A stretch of 40,595 nt of DNA from Bacillus sp. 2205SS5-2 (GTDB lineage Bacteria > Bacillota > Bacilli > Bacillales > Bacillaceae_K): positions 6,998 through 47,592 of the forward strand of contig NZ_JAYKTS010000029.1 of the NCBI RefSeq assembly GCF_037024155.1, given 5' to 3'. The notes below the pieces were generated by a model. It was not told where the DNA came from and ran no database searches. It was given only the letters and a program-made list of their open reading frames with translations. Positions 9,107 to 17,431 of this stretch are shown here, one piece after another; position 1 is the first letter of the stretch, and the number at the start of each line of letters is the position of its first letter. The position numbers and the translations under genes are program-made.

Positions 9107-10282
9107 TTATCTTTTTTTCCTTGTCATGACATCAAATATCACGGCCCCGGCTAAGACACCGCCTCTAATCATGTATTGATAGGAAATCCCAACGCCGAGC
9201 AAATTCATTCCACTCGTCAGAGAAGCCATAACAATCGCACCAATAATCGCACCAGTTACTTTTCCAACACCACCAGCAGCTGAAACTCCCCCAACATACG
9301 CAGCCGCAATCGCATCTAATTCAAATAACGTTCCGGCAGTTGTTGTAGCAGACTGCAAACGGGCTGTGAATAGGATACCGGATAGGGCCGATAACATTCC
9401 CATCGAACCGAAGACAATATAGGTTATTTTTTTCACATTCATTCCACTTAAATGGGCAGCCTCAGGATTACTACCTACAGCGTAAATATGACGCCCGAGT
9501 ACTGTCTTAGTCGTAAGAAAATGATAAAATATAACAACAACTAGCATAATAATAACCGTCCATGAGAAGCCATTATAGCCAGCTAAAATCCAGGTTAAAT
9601 ATGCAATAATCCCAGAAATAAACACGAGTTTCAGGATGAAAATTCCTTTTGAAACGACTTCAAAATCATACTTTATTTTATTTTTCCGGGTAGAAAACTC
9701 ACTATAAATATAAAAGAGAATACTGACCAATCCAACAAGTAAAGTTAATAAATGCAGACCGTTCACTTGAACAATAGATGGTATAAATCCGTTACCGATT
9801 GCATTAAATGTTTCGTCTTGAATAATAATTGTTCCCGTTTTTTCAGTTACTTGTAAAAGTGCACCTCTAAAAATTAACATTCCCGCAAGCGTTGCAACGA
9901 AGGAAGGAATGCCGATTTGTGCAACAAGGACACCGTTTAGTAAGCCCACTAGAATTCCCAATGCCAAAATGATTGGAATCGTAATCAACATATGTAATCC
10001 AGCCTGAGTCAAAAGAATCGCAGCTATGGCCCCGAGGAAACCAGCAGCATAACCTACCGATAAATCGATATGTCTGATTACAATGACCAGCGTCATCCCG
10101 ACCGCTAACACGGCAATATATCCTGCAGAATCTAAAAGATTACTAATATTTCGGGAAGACATAAATAACCCATTAGTCATAATGGAAAAGGTTAAGATAA
10201 TAACAAATAATGCGATAAACATTCCATAATCTCGAATATTTTCTTTTAATAAAGCTCTCATTTCACTAAAAAAACTCATCAA
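9107..10282 (-). CDS. mmsB: Multiple-monosaccharide ABC transporter permease
   Basis: This is a 391-residue membrane permease with about ten hydrophobic helices, of the XylH/RbsC family. The opening MRALLKENIRDYGMFIAL and the HIDLSVG segment match the GguB/MmsB branch, as does the conserved cytoplasmic loop RHIYAVGSNPEAAHLSGMN that contacts the ATPase. The C-terminal AGGVGKVTGAIIGA is also typical. The gene begins 9 bp after the mmsA stop, as the third gene of the chvE-mmsA-mmsB unit. It should form the channel for a pentose or related aldose. AraH of Geobacillus is an equivalent name. Confidence 0.9.
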   Translation of the reverse strand: MMSFFSEMRALLKENIRDYGMFIALFVIILTFSIMTNGLFMSSRNISNLLDSAGYIAVLAVGMTLVIVIRHIDLSVGYAAGFLGAIAAILLTQAGLHMLITIPIILALGILVGLLNGVLVAQIGIPSFVATLAGMLIFRGALLQVTEKTGTIIIQDETFNAIGNGFIPSIVQVNGLHLLTLLVGLVSILFYIYSEFSTRKNKIKYDFEVVSKGIFILKLVFISGIIAYLTWILAGYNGFSWTVIIMLVVVIFYHFLTTKTVLGRHIYAVGSNPEAAHLSGMNVKKITYIVFGSMGMLSALSGILFTARLQSATTTAGTLFELDAIAAAYVGGVSAAGGVGKVTGAIIGAIVMASLTSGMNLLGVGISYQYMIRGGVLAGAVIFDVMTRKKR

Positions 10283-10291
10283 TTTCCCCTC

Positions 10292-11812
10292 CTACTGCGT
10301 CGCCAGTTGCATTATTTTTTCTTGATCGGCTTCCTCGTTCGATAACTCACCCTTGATTTCTCCTTGAGCCATCACATACACCCGGTCACTCATTCCCAGT
10401 ACTTCACCTAGTTCCGATGAAATCATGATAATACTTAGTCCCTTGTTAATCAGCTCGTTCATGACTGAATAAATCTCAAACTTCGCACCCACATCAATTC
10501 CACGTGTTGGTTCATCTAGGATAAGAAGGTTCGGTCCCACAAACAACCATTTTGCTAACGATACTTTTTGTTGATTTCCTCCACTCAAATTGCCGACTAT
10601 CTGCTCTAGAGAGGATGCTTTAATGAAAAGAGAATGTTTATATTTATCGCCGATGATAATTTCTTCATTTTCATTAATGATTCCCCGGGAAGAAATGCCT
10701 TGGAGATTCGCTGCGGATATATTTCTCTTAATATCTTGAAGCAAAAAGAGACCATCATCTTTCCGGTCCTCAGTCACATAGGCGATTCCTGCTTTGATTG
10801 CATCACTAGAATGCTTAAACACAGTCGATTCACCTTTCCAAACTAAATCTCCTTGAAGCTTATAAGACTTTGCGTTTCCAAAAATACTAAGTGCCAGTTC
10901 AGTACGTCCCGATCCCATTAAGCCCGAAATGCCAACGATTTCTCCTTTTTTAACGTGAAGGTTCACATCCTTTACGACTTTTCTCCCTAACTGAGGATCA
11001 TAGGCTGACCAATTATACAATTCGAGAATTTTTTCACCTGCTGGCTTACTTGGTCGCTTCGGATAAATATCATTAATTTCACGGCCTACCATGTTTTTTA
11101 TGATGACTTTCTCAGAAATTTCACTTTGCGATGCATCCAACGTACAAATGGTTTCACCATCACGAAGTACTGTGGCTTTATCGGCTATCGAAATCACTTC
11201 TTTCAGCTTATGAGAGATCATAATACAGGTTATCCCTTGTTTTTTTAGCTCGCATAATAATTCCAATAGATTTTCACTGTCATCCTCGTTTAGCGCTGCA
11301 GTTGGTTCATCGAGGATGAGAAGTTTGACGTCTTTACTTAAGGCTTTCGCAATTTCAACTAACTGACGCTTACCTACACCTAATTCTTTCACTAATGTAT
11401 TCGGATTAACGTCTAAATTTACTTTTTTTAGTAGTTTCTTAGCCTCAACAATCGTTTGGTTCCAGTCGATTAATCCCCCTTGCTTTACTTCATTGCCTGC
11501 AAAAATATTCTCGTATACACTCAAATCTGGAAACAATGCTAGTTCCTGATAAATAATGGCGATCCCAACTTTGACACTATCAGTAATTTTGTTAAACTTT
11601 TGCACTTGGCCATCATAGAGGATATCTCCTTCATAGGTTCCATTTGGATACACCCCACTAAGTACTTTCATTAGGGTGGATTTACCTGCTCCATTCTCTC
11701 CTATTAAACAATGAATCTCGCCTTTTTCGACCTTGAAATTCACGTTGTCAAGTGCTTTAACGCTGGTGAAATGCTTGGAGATTTGTTTCATCTCCAAAAT
11801 ATACTCACTCAT
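10292..11812 (-). CDS. mmsA: Sugar ABC transporter ATP-binding protein (double ATPase)
   Basis: This 506-residue protein with two fused ATPase domains is of the XylG/RbsA/MglA type and energises monosaccharide import from the inner face of the membrane. Domain 1 has Walker A GENGAGKST (38-46), the divergent signature LGVGKRQLVEIAKAL and Walker B LLILDEPTAAL. Domain 2 has GLMGSGRTE, with Arg in place of the Walker A Lys as is normal for this family, the full signature LSGGNQQKVSLAKWL and LLILDEPTRGID. It is separated from chvE by 77 bp holding a strong hairpin and is followed after 9 bp by the permease. GguA and AraG are near-equivalents. Confidence 0.93.
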   Translation of the reverse strand: MSEYILEMKQISKHFTSVKALDNVNFKVEKGEIHCLIGENGAGKSTLMKVLSGVYPNGTYEGDILYDGQVQKFNKITDSVKVGIAIIYQELALFPDLSVYENIFAGNEVKQGGLIDWNQTIVEAKKLLKKVNLDVNPNTLVKELGVGKRQLVEIAKALSKDVKLLILDEPTAALNEDDSENLLELLCELKKQGITCIMISHKLKEVISIADKATVLRDGETICTLDASQSEISEKVIIKNMVGREINDIYPKRPSKPAGEKILELYNWSAYDPQLGRKVVKDVNLHVKKGEIVGISGLMGSGRTELALSIFGNAKSYKLQGDLVWKGESTVFKHSSDAIKAGIAYVTEDRKDDGLFLLQDIKRNISAANLQGISSRGIINENEEIIIGDKYKHSLFIKASSLEQIVGNLSGGNQQKVSLAKWLFVGPNLLILDEPTRGIDVGAKFEIYSVMNELINKGLSIIMISSELGEVLGMSDRVYVMAQGEIKGELSNEEADQEKIMQLATQ

Positions 11813-11834
11813 CCTTCTCCCCCCTTAATAAAAT

Positions 11835-11872
11835 GGCGAGACGGCGATAGCTCTTTCTACCACTGTCTCGCC
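11835..11872 (-). terminator. Intercistronic hairpin between chvE and mmsA
   Basis: GGCGAGAC (11835-11842) pairs exactly with GTCTCGCC (11865-11872), followed on the minus strand by the weak U stretch ATTTTATT. Such hairpins after binding-protein genes commonly act as partial terminators or 3' stabilisers, so that binding protein exceeds the membrane components. That role is inferred here. Confidence 0.6.
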
Positions 11873-11889
11873 CAAACTGAACCTAAAAA

Positions 11890-12990
11890 TTACAACCCTG
11901 TAAATTCGTCTGCTTCATAGTAACCAGATTCAATCAGTTCATTTTTCACATTTTCTTGGTCTACGACAATGACATCGGTTTGTTTCGCTTTTACCTCAAC
12001 ACTACCATTATCATAAGAACCGGTTGTTTCAGGAGTGCCATCATCTAGAATTGCAATGGCCATACCCATCGCATCTTTAACTAATGTACGAACATCTTTA
12101 AATACCGTCATCGATTGCTTTCCATCAATTACATATTGAATTGAAGCTTTTTCAGCATCTTGACCGGATATAAGGTAATTCGAAATGTCTCCATCAGAGC
12201 CGAATACATCTGCAATTGAACGAGCTGTTCCATCATTTGGGGCAAGAACAGCGACATCACCTTTGAGATCATCCCCTGCTGCAGTTAAATGTGTTTGTGA
12301 TTTGTTTTTTGCTTCGTTTGGATCCCAGTTTGTTGTCACTTGTCCAAGAATTTTACTCATTTCATCACGAGTAAGTTCCGCTGTATCTTTTAACGACTCT
12401 GCCTCGCTAGAATTGGCAACTTTGAAAGTTCCATCGGCAATTTTCGGTTGAAGAACTTTCCAAGCTCCTTCAAAGAATAAGAAAGCATTATTATCAGAAG
12501 CCGCACCTGCGTATAAATACAATGGCACATCTGAACCACTAATGTTGTCGATTAAGTATTGTCCTTGTGCTTCCCCAACGGCCACACTATCGAACGTCAC
12601 ATAATAATCAACTGCATCAGTATTTGTAATTAGACGATCATAAGAAATAACTTTGATTCCCTCATCCTTCGCTGCTTCAACGGCAGACGCCGCAGCATCC
12701 CCATCTTGAGGACAAATAATGAGAACATCAATTCCTTTACTAATTAACGTCTCCACATTTTCTTTTTCCTTGGCTGAAGATCCTTGACTGAACAAAATCT
12801 CCGTCGTATAATCGGAATCTTTTAGCGCATCCTTAAATCGTTGCTCATCTTGCACCCATCTTGGCTCATCCTTCGTCGGTAATACAATTCCCACATTCAC
12901 TTCTTCTCCACCACTGTTGCAAGCTGCTAATATGGCTGTTAACAACATAACAGCTAGCAATAATACAATTTTTTTCATCCCTTTATTCAT
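11890..12990 (-). CDS. chvE: ChvE-like monosaccharide-binding lipoprotein
   Basis: This 366-residue extracellular binding lipoprotein has the signal MNKGMKKIVLLL..., lipobox LAAC and lipidated Cys24. The mature protein follows the ChvE branch: VGIVLPTKDEPRW at the first strand, VISYDRLI, DNNAFLFFEGAWKVL, ISGQDAE, and the ending ESGYYEADEF that matches ChvE. It captures an aldose (arabinose, xylose, glucose or galactose are known ligands of relatives) for MmsAB. It is the first gene of the transporter unit, behind a promoter with an overlapping cre site, so carbon-catabolite repression is expected, with activation by the three-component system downstream. Confidence 0.88.
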   Translation of the reverse strand: MNKGMKKIVLLLAVMLLTAILAACNSGGEEVNVGIVLPTKDEPRWVQDEQRFKDALKDSDYTTEILFSQGSSAKEKENVETLISKGIDVLIICPQDGDAAASAVEAAKDEGIKVISYDRLITNTDAVDYYVTFDSVAVGEAQGQYLIDNISGSDVPLYLYAGAASDNNAFLFFEGAWKVLQPKIADGTFKVANSSEAESLKDTAELTRDEMSKILGQVTTNWDPNEAKNKSQTHLTAAGDDLKGDVAVLAPNDGTARSIADVFGSDGDISNYLISGQDAEKASIQYVIDGKQSMTVFKDVRTLVKDAMGMAIAILDDGTPETTGSYDNGSVEVKAKQTDVIVVDQENVKNELIESGYYEADEFTGL

Positions 12991-13029
12991 CTTCTTACCC
13001 CTCTCAACTTTTTTTATGAGTATATATTC

Positions 13030-13068
13030 ATTATAGGGATGGAGACATCTTTGATGTAAGCGTTAACA
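13030..13068 (-). promoter_or_regulatory. chvE promoter with overlapping CcpA cre site
   Basis: TATAAT is at 13035-13030 on the minus strand, but the hexamer 17 bp upstream (TACATC) is a poor -35, as expected for an activated promoter. TGTAAGCGTTAACA (13055-13068) matches the cre consensus TGWAANCGNTNWCA at every position and covers the -35 region. Further upstream, TTCTG occurs at 13088-13092 and 13115-13119, 27 bp apart, a possible activator site. Confidence 0.72.
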
Positions 13069-13225
13069 ATAGCATTTTTTTAGTATCTTCTGTAATTTTT
13101 TATTATTTCGGAGATTCTGATAGTCTTTTTTTACTATATAACTTTTAACAGCGGGGAATAGATTGGTAGTGAGAAGAGATTTAAGGGGTGATAATTAATC
13201 TCTCAATAAAATAGAGCATAACAAA

Positions 13226-13251
13226 AGCTCAGAGTGTTGTATCTCTGAGCT
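13226..13251 (-). terminator. Intrinsic terminator, minus direction
   Basis: AGCTCAGAG (13226-13234) pairs with CTCTGAGCT (13243-13251) around an 8-nt loop. The minus-strand product continues TTTTGTTAT, so it would end transcripts from the remnant and DUF2161 gene side. Confidence 0.6.
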
Positions 13252-13455
13252 AGTCTCCTAGTAAGCTATCCGAAACATTTTCACTTTGGAAGCCAATGCT
13301 TCATTTTAAAAGAGGTACTAAAAACTCTACCCGAAAGATTACTTATCTTTGCGATAATCTGATCTTGCAAAATATCCTAATTCCCTATTTTGGGGATAAG
13401 ATATCGTTTGTATAACATTCTCTTCATACCTAGGGTAATGATCTACGTTTCTAGA

Positions 13456-13701
13456 TCATCTACTCAAATAAATATCTAAATAATACATAGGTTTATTTGA
13501 TGAACGTTGAAAAGGTTTAACCTTCGCGCAAATTTTTTCTGCATTTTGTAGCCAGTTTTCATCTGAAGTTAATCCTCTTTGTGCTTTCAACGTGATATGT
13601 GGTTCTACTGCTAAATGATTAAACCAATTTTTTCTGGAAGCACATAATTCGTTCCATCCATTCTTCTGGAGACCGATTCCAATAATATACTCTATTTACA
13701 C
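13456..13701 (-). pseudogene. 2'-5' RNA ligase family remnant
   Basis: This is a broken 2H-phosphoesterase gene. Behind GAGGGGAG (13715-13708) and a GTG at 13701, one frame gives RSPEEWMERIMCFQKK. The neighbouring frame continues with WFNHLAVEPHITLKAQRG and then LTSDENWLQNAEKICAKVKPF, stopping at 13456 after MYYLDIYLSR. The first catalytic HxT motif (HIT) is visible and the second is absent, so the gene has at least one frameshift, lost its C-terminal half and cannot work. Family assignment rests on the HIT motif and its flanking pattern. The next 150 bp towards 13847 hold nothing I recognise. Confidence 0.65.
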
Positions 13702-13846
13702 TCTTTTCTCCCCTCTTTCATTTTTATTCTGTTTTATATGTTTTTAGACATTTCAAATTCCCAACGGTTCTATTTGAATATGAGGATTCATTTGGACCAG
13801 AGTCATTCAAAGTCCAGAGAAAACGATTGAAAAAGCATTAACTTTC

Positions 13847-14581
13847 CTATTGATTTTGCTGCTCAACATCCTTCAATACTCCCTCATAATATTCAACCAG
13901 CTCTGAATAATTTTCTAACTCTTTTTTTCCTTGATCACTAATTTGATAGACACCTCTACTAATCCGTTCAAACCATTTATAATAGTTTTTTTGTAAGATT
14001 GATGAAGTTTTTTCGCCCGTTTTCATTTTTTTTAGTACTCTTGGTGACAAGGGTCCACGATTTTTAAGATAACAAGCAATTTGTATACAGTTTTCTTTAT
14101 AGGCAGTCATTATTTTAATCTTGTTGCTCCCACCAATATTGTAATCTACACTTCGACCTTCAATTTCTTTGATGAGGCTTAATCTTTTCCGGTTGCTTTG
14201 TTTCATGCTTTTTTTTCGATTAAATGGTTCTGGGTGATAGACAAATTCTACTTTGGGATTTTTGCCGGTCAAGGCTACTGTAATCAAACCTAGCTCTAAT
14301 CTTTTGAGTAAGTGACAAATATCATTCCACCGTTTTGAGCGAGTTCGCTTCGGTTTCGGAATCGCAATATAAACAAGATCTGTTAACCGTTGTCTTTTCG
14401 TTGCTTGTAGCAATAAATCAATGGTTAGGGAAAGCTTTAGCTCCACAATCACTAATTCATCATCCTTCACTGCTGTCACATCACAATCACACACTTCCCC
14501 GTTGACCACATAGTCTTGCTTTTGAAAATGTTGTTGGATGGGTTGATAAAGATCCACTTCACGATATTTTTTCTGACTCAT
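13847..14581 (-). CDS. DUF2161 family protein (PD-(D/E)XK nuclease-like)
   Basis: This 244-residue cytosolic protein resembles DUF2161, a family placed in the PD-(D/E)XK phosphodiesterase superfamily. The N-terminal half carries the likely active-site pattern: the acidic residues of GEVCDCDVTAVKDDELVIVELKL provide D and ExK (VELKL). The C-terminal third (about 160-235) reads like a winged helix, with KIKIMTAYKENCIQIACYL and an RGVYQISDQGKKEL wing. The start at 14581 has AAAGG nine bases upstream. It stands alone between a remnant and the TetR/MBL pair. Its substrate is unknown. Confidence 0.75.
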   Translation of the reverse strand: MSQKKYREVDLYQPIQQHFQKQDYVVNGEVCDCDVTAVKDDELVIVELKLSLTIDLLLQATKRQRLTDLVYIAIPKPKRTRSKRWNDICHLLKRLELGLITVALTGKNPKVEFVYHPEPFNRKKSMKQSNRKRLSLIKEIEGRSVDYNIGGSNKIKIMTAYKENCIQIACYLKNRGPLSPRVLKKMKTGEKTSSILQKNYYKWFERISRGVYQISDQGKKELENYSELVEYYEGVLKDVEQQNQ

Positions 14582-14668
14582 ATGTATATACCTTTCTAGT
14601 AAAAAATGATTTGAGTATTAGTATAAACTAAATGGTTGTTCCCTAACAGAACATATACTTGGTGTTTT

Positions 14669-14800
14669 AAGGCTTATTTCGTAAACATTCTGGCTCTTAG
14701 TCTAATTTTAGCTGGAATCTTTCAATTTGCTGTCAATACATCATAATAACAGACGAAAAGATGGCCGATACTGATCTTTTAGCAGTATTAATGCTGCAAG
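14669..14800. repeat. Dispersed repeat family B, partial copy B1
   Basis: This begins AAGGCTTATTTCGTAAACATT and includes AACAGACGAAAAGATG, which is diagnostic of family B. The distal end is lost or unrecognisable. It lies between the TetR stop and the DUF2161 start. Confidence 0.5.
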
Positions 14801-14852
14801 GAAAACAGAATTCTATTCATATTCCTTCATGTAGTCTTTTTAGATTGTAGCA

Positions 14853-15419
14853 TCAAAGCCCCTTTTTCACTCCAACAAGAAACATTTCAATTAACAATTG
14901 AAAACTGTCATCTAATTCTAGCGGAAGACCAAAGGCTCCTTTTTGTTCAAGGGAGGCAAAACCGTGAAGAAGACTCCTTAAACCACGAACCATGTGAAGT
15001 GTTTGCTCCTCTCTAAGTTCTAAGTCTTCAAGTACATTTGTTACTAATTGAACGATTAAGTTAGCCGCTATAAGACCCGCTTTATTTTGAGAATCTGGCG
15101 CTTGAATCGTCGCTTCGTACAAGCCCGGATGCTTTCTAGAAAAGGCAATGTAAGCTTTTCCAAGAGCATGAACAGCTTCATCCTTTGAATATCCCTTTAC
15201 TGCTTGGGACAGCTCTTCAAACAATAAGTTCATTCCGTAAAGAGACAACTCTTCTCGTAATCCCTTCAATCCATCGAAGTGATTATATAAAGAAGGCGAG
15301 CGAATGTTTAATTTCTTAGCTAGCGAAGAAAGCGTGATTGCTTCAAAACCGTTTTGATCGACTATCTCGATGGCATGGAGTAAAATGGTTTGCCATTCTA
15401 GCCCTATACGTGGTGACAT
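14853..15419 (-). CDS. TetR/AcrR family regulator (WHG-type)
   Basis: This 188-residue repressor has a TetR helix-turn-helix at about residues 12-55 (GFEAITLSSLAKKLNIRSPS then LYNHFDGLKGLREEL). Its C-terminal ligand domain has the pattern GKAYIAFSRKHPGLYEA typical of WHG-type TetR proteins. AAAGGAG lies seven bases before the ATG. It follows the MBL hydrolase by 13 bp in one operon. The twin palindromes in front of that operon are the likely operators, giving autoregulation. The inducing ligand is unknown. Confidence 0.87.
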   Translation of the reverse strand: MSPRIGLEWQTILLHAIEIVDQNGFEAITLSSLAKKLNIRSPSLYNHFDGLKGLREELSLYGMNLLFEELSQAVKGYSKDEAVHALGKAYIAFSRKHPGLYEATIQAPDSQNKAGLIAANLIVQLVTNVLEDLELREEQTLHMVRGLRSLLHGFASLEQKGAFGLPLELDDSFQLLIEMFLVGVKKGL

Positions 15420-15432
15420 ATTCTAACTCCTT

Positions 15433-16149
15433 TTAAGATGATACCTTCATTGTTTTTTCTGCTTCAGAAATCGCCTTTTTCATAGATTGTAAAGGGGATT
15501 TCATCATATTTCCATGACCGACCGCGAGGAGAGTTGGCTCAATTAAAGCCAGTTTTTTTGCGCTGTTCACAGCGATCTCCTTATTCCAAGTGGCCATTGC
15601 TGGAAATGGAAAGAGTGGTTTTACTTTTCCTGAGACTGCCATACCACCTCTCGTCTGAAACGCGTCTCCTGCGATGAGAATTCCACTTCGTGTATCGTAA
15701 AAAGATATCGAGCCTGGTGTGTGTCCAGGTGAGGCAATGACTTTCAGTGACCCAATCATATCCCCGTCCTCAAGAAGAGTAGTTGGTACTGTGTAAATAT
15801 TCTTCGGAACGCCGCCACGAACAGGGGTAGACGGTTCACTTGGATCAAGCGAACTGTCACCAGCAAGTAAACGGGCATCCCGTGCTGAAATCATCACCTC
15901 AACAGCTGGCAATAACTTTTTTATCGAATCCAGTGCACCAACATGATCAAAATGGGCATGAGTTAACACAATTCGCTTTATTGGCTTACCTATTTTCTTT
16001 GCTGCTTCAATAATACTCTTTGTACTATTTGGCAAGGCTGCATCAATTAAGGTTAGGCTCTCATCTTCTTCTAGTAAATAACAATTCACAGGAAACCAAT
16101 TAGGCATAAACGATACCTGGTAGACAAATTCCTCTTTTAACAAACGCAT
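15433..16149 (-). CDS. MBL-fold metallo-hydrolase
   Basis: This is a 238-residue metallo-beta-lactamase-fold hydrolase. The di-metal motif HAHFDH is at residues 64-69, with later ligands in ASPGHTPGS, AGDAFQT and the C-terminal GHG. It resembles the YflN/glyoxalase II-like group that is often co-transcribed with TetR regulators. It is the first gene of the operon with the TetR gene, behind a promoter that contains twin operators, so it is probably induced by a compound that it or its product hydrolyses. The substrate cannot be read from the sequence. Confidence 0.88.
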   Translation of the reverse strand: MRLLKEEFVYQVSFMPNWFPVNCYLLEEDESLTLIDAALPNSTKSIIEAAKKIGKPIKRIVLTHAHFDHVGALDSIKKLLPAVEVMISARDARLLAGDSSLDPSEPSTPVRGGVPKNIYTVPTTLLEDGDMIGSLKVIASPGHTPGSISFYDTRSGILIAGDAFQTRGGMAVSGKVKPLFPFPAMATWNKEIAVNSAKKLALIEPTLLAVGHGNMMKSPLQSMKKAISEAEKTMKVSS

Positions 16150-16168
16150 AAACGCTTCCCCCTTTCAA

Positions 16169-16216
16169 AACTAACACCATTAGTTTTATATTAACTAACA
16201 GTGTTAGTTTATGCAA
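16169..16216 (-). promoter_or_regulatory. Twin TetR operators and promoter
   Basis: AACTAACAGTGTTAGTT (16193-16209) is a perfect palindrome of two 8-bp arms around one base. AACTAACACCATTAGTT (16169-16185) is a second, imperfect copy, 24 bp away centre to centre. On the minus strand TTGCAT (16216-16211), a 16-bp spacer and TAATAT (16194-16189) form a candidate promoter whose spacer is filled by the perfect site. Binding would block RNA polymerase. Confidence 0.7.
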
Positions 16217-16494
16217 ACAATTTTTTACTTGTTTGTTAAAACCTAGTTGTCAATTAATGTGTAACAGTCATTCTTAGCAGTCAATACTGCAAATATCGAT
16301 TGCTTTCTGGCTTTGAAAGACACTTAAAGATCATCTTCATATTTCGAGTCCACTCAATAGAGAATTCTATTTATTCACACCCTACTCTTACACCTATCTG
16401 CCAAGCAATTATCATAAATAGAATTAGAGTCTAGTAAGAACTAAATACTAAAATAAGAATAGTATTAATTTTGGTCGAGTGATATGATTGTTAT

Positions 16495-16547
16495 AAAAAA
16501 TGAAGCTAACCTACTCTTATCATAGTAAATGTTTACCTTCATTTTTT
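16495..16547. terminator. A/T-flanked hairpin of unclear owner
   Basis: AAAAAATGAAG (16495-16505) pairs with CTTCATTTTTT (16537-16547), with extra pairing of TAAC/GTTTA inside. It works as an intrinsic terminator in either direction. No gene was found to feed it in 16220-16490; that stretch otherwise shows nothing I can support. Confidence 0.45.
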
Positions 16548-16687
16548 TGCCAGTAACTACTTACTCCAATCCAGATAGAACGTATTGAGGTTGAGCGTTT
16601 TTGAAAAGAGTAAACTCTCTTTCTGCTCCCCTACCTCTCTTTTGTTTTTTCTAAATTTTCACAAAATACGAATAAGGTTGATGACAA

Positions 16688-17329
16688 TTGACAGCAAAAA
16701 TGAAAGAACTAACTATTTTTAATCACATTGGAAATAAAATCACTACCGAAGATAAAGAAATTAACATCATTGCTAAAATGGAAGAACCACTTGTCGTAGT
16801 TTTAGGAAATGTTTTAAGTCATGAAGAATGCGACGAGCTCATTCGATTGTCAAAAGATCGCATAAAACGTTCAAAAATCGGCTCTGAGCGTGAAGTAAAT
16901 GGGTTGAGAACAAGTAGTAGTATTTTTTTGCCTCAAGATGATGGGGGTGTCGTGACGAAAATCGAAAAACGACTCGCACAAATCATGTGCATTCCGACTG
17001 AACATGGAGAAGGTCTTCAAGTTCTAAATTATCAAATTGGGCAAGAGTATAAAGCACATTTTGATTTCTTTTCATCCTCAAAGAAAAAGGTGAATAACCC
17101 TCGAATTAGCACGCTTGTTTTGTATTTGAATGATGTCGAACAAGGTGGAGAAACTTATTTTCCAAGCCTAAATTTTTCAGTATCTCCTCAAAAAGGGATG
17201 GCTGTTTATTTCGAATACTTCTATGAGGATCACGCTTTAAACGAACTAACTTTACATGGTGGAGCACCCGTCATTGCTGGAAATAAATGGGCAGCCACAC
17301 AGTGGATGAGAAGACAAAAAATCCAATAA
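16688..17329 (+). CDS. Prolyl 4-hydroxylase-like 2OG-Fe(II) oxygenase
   Basis: This 213-residue iron and 2-oxoglutarate-dependent dioxygenase is of the prolyl-4-hydroxylase alpha-subunit family. The iron ligands are His124 and Asp126 (HFD) and His190 (LHGGAPV), and Lys200 (GNKWAATQW) binds the 2-oxoglutarate carboxylate. The motifs QVLNYQIGQEYKAHFDFF and TLVLYLNDVEQGGETYFP are those of bacterial P4H, such as the Bacillus anthracis enzyme that acts on collagen-like or elongation-factor prolines. The start is TTG at 16688 with AAGG ten bases upstream; ATG at 16700 is the alternative. It is monocistronic and converges on htpX. The protein substrate is unknown. Confidence 0.88.
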   Translation: MTAKMKELTIFNHIGNKITTEDKEINIIAKMEEPLVVVLGNVLSHEECDELIRLSKDRIKRSKIGSEREVNGLRTSSSIFLPQDDGGVVTKIEKRLAQIMCIPTEHGEGLQVLNYQIGQEYKAHFDFFSSSKKKVNNPRISTLVLYLNDVEQGGETYFPSLNFSVSPQKGMAVYFEYFYEDHALNELTLHGGAPVIAGNKWAATQWMRRQKIQ

Positions 17330-17373
17330 TGCGTATTCAGATACCTTGTCTCTAAAAGCATAGGAAACACAAC

Positions 17374-17431
17374 AAAAAAAGCCTGCCCCTTTTCACGCAA
17401 CTTGAGTAGCGTATGGGACAGGTCTTTTTTA
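17374..17431. terminator. Bidirectional terminator between P4H gene and htpX
   Basis: CCTGCCCC (from 17382) pairs with GGGACAGG (17415-17422), flanked by an A run (17374-17380) and a T run (17424-17430). It serves both convergent genes. The htpX stop codon lies inside the T-run edge. Confidence 0.78.
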
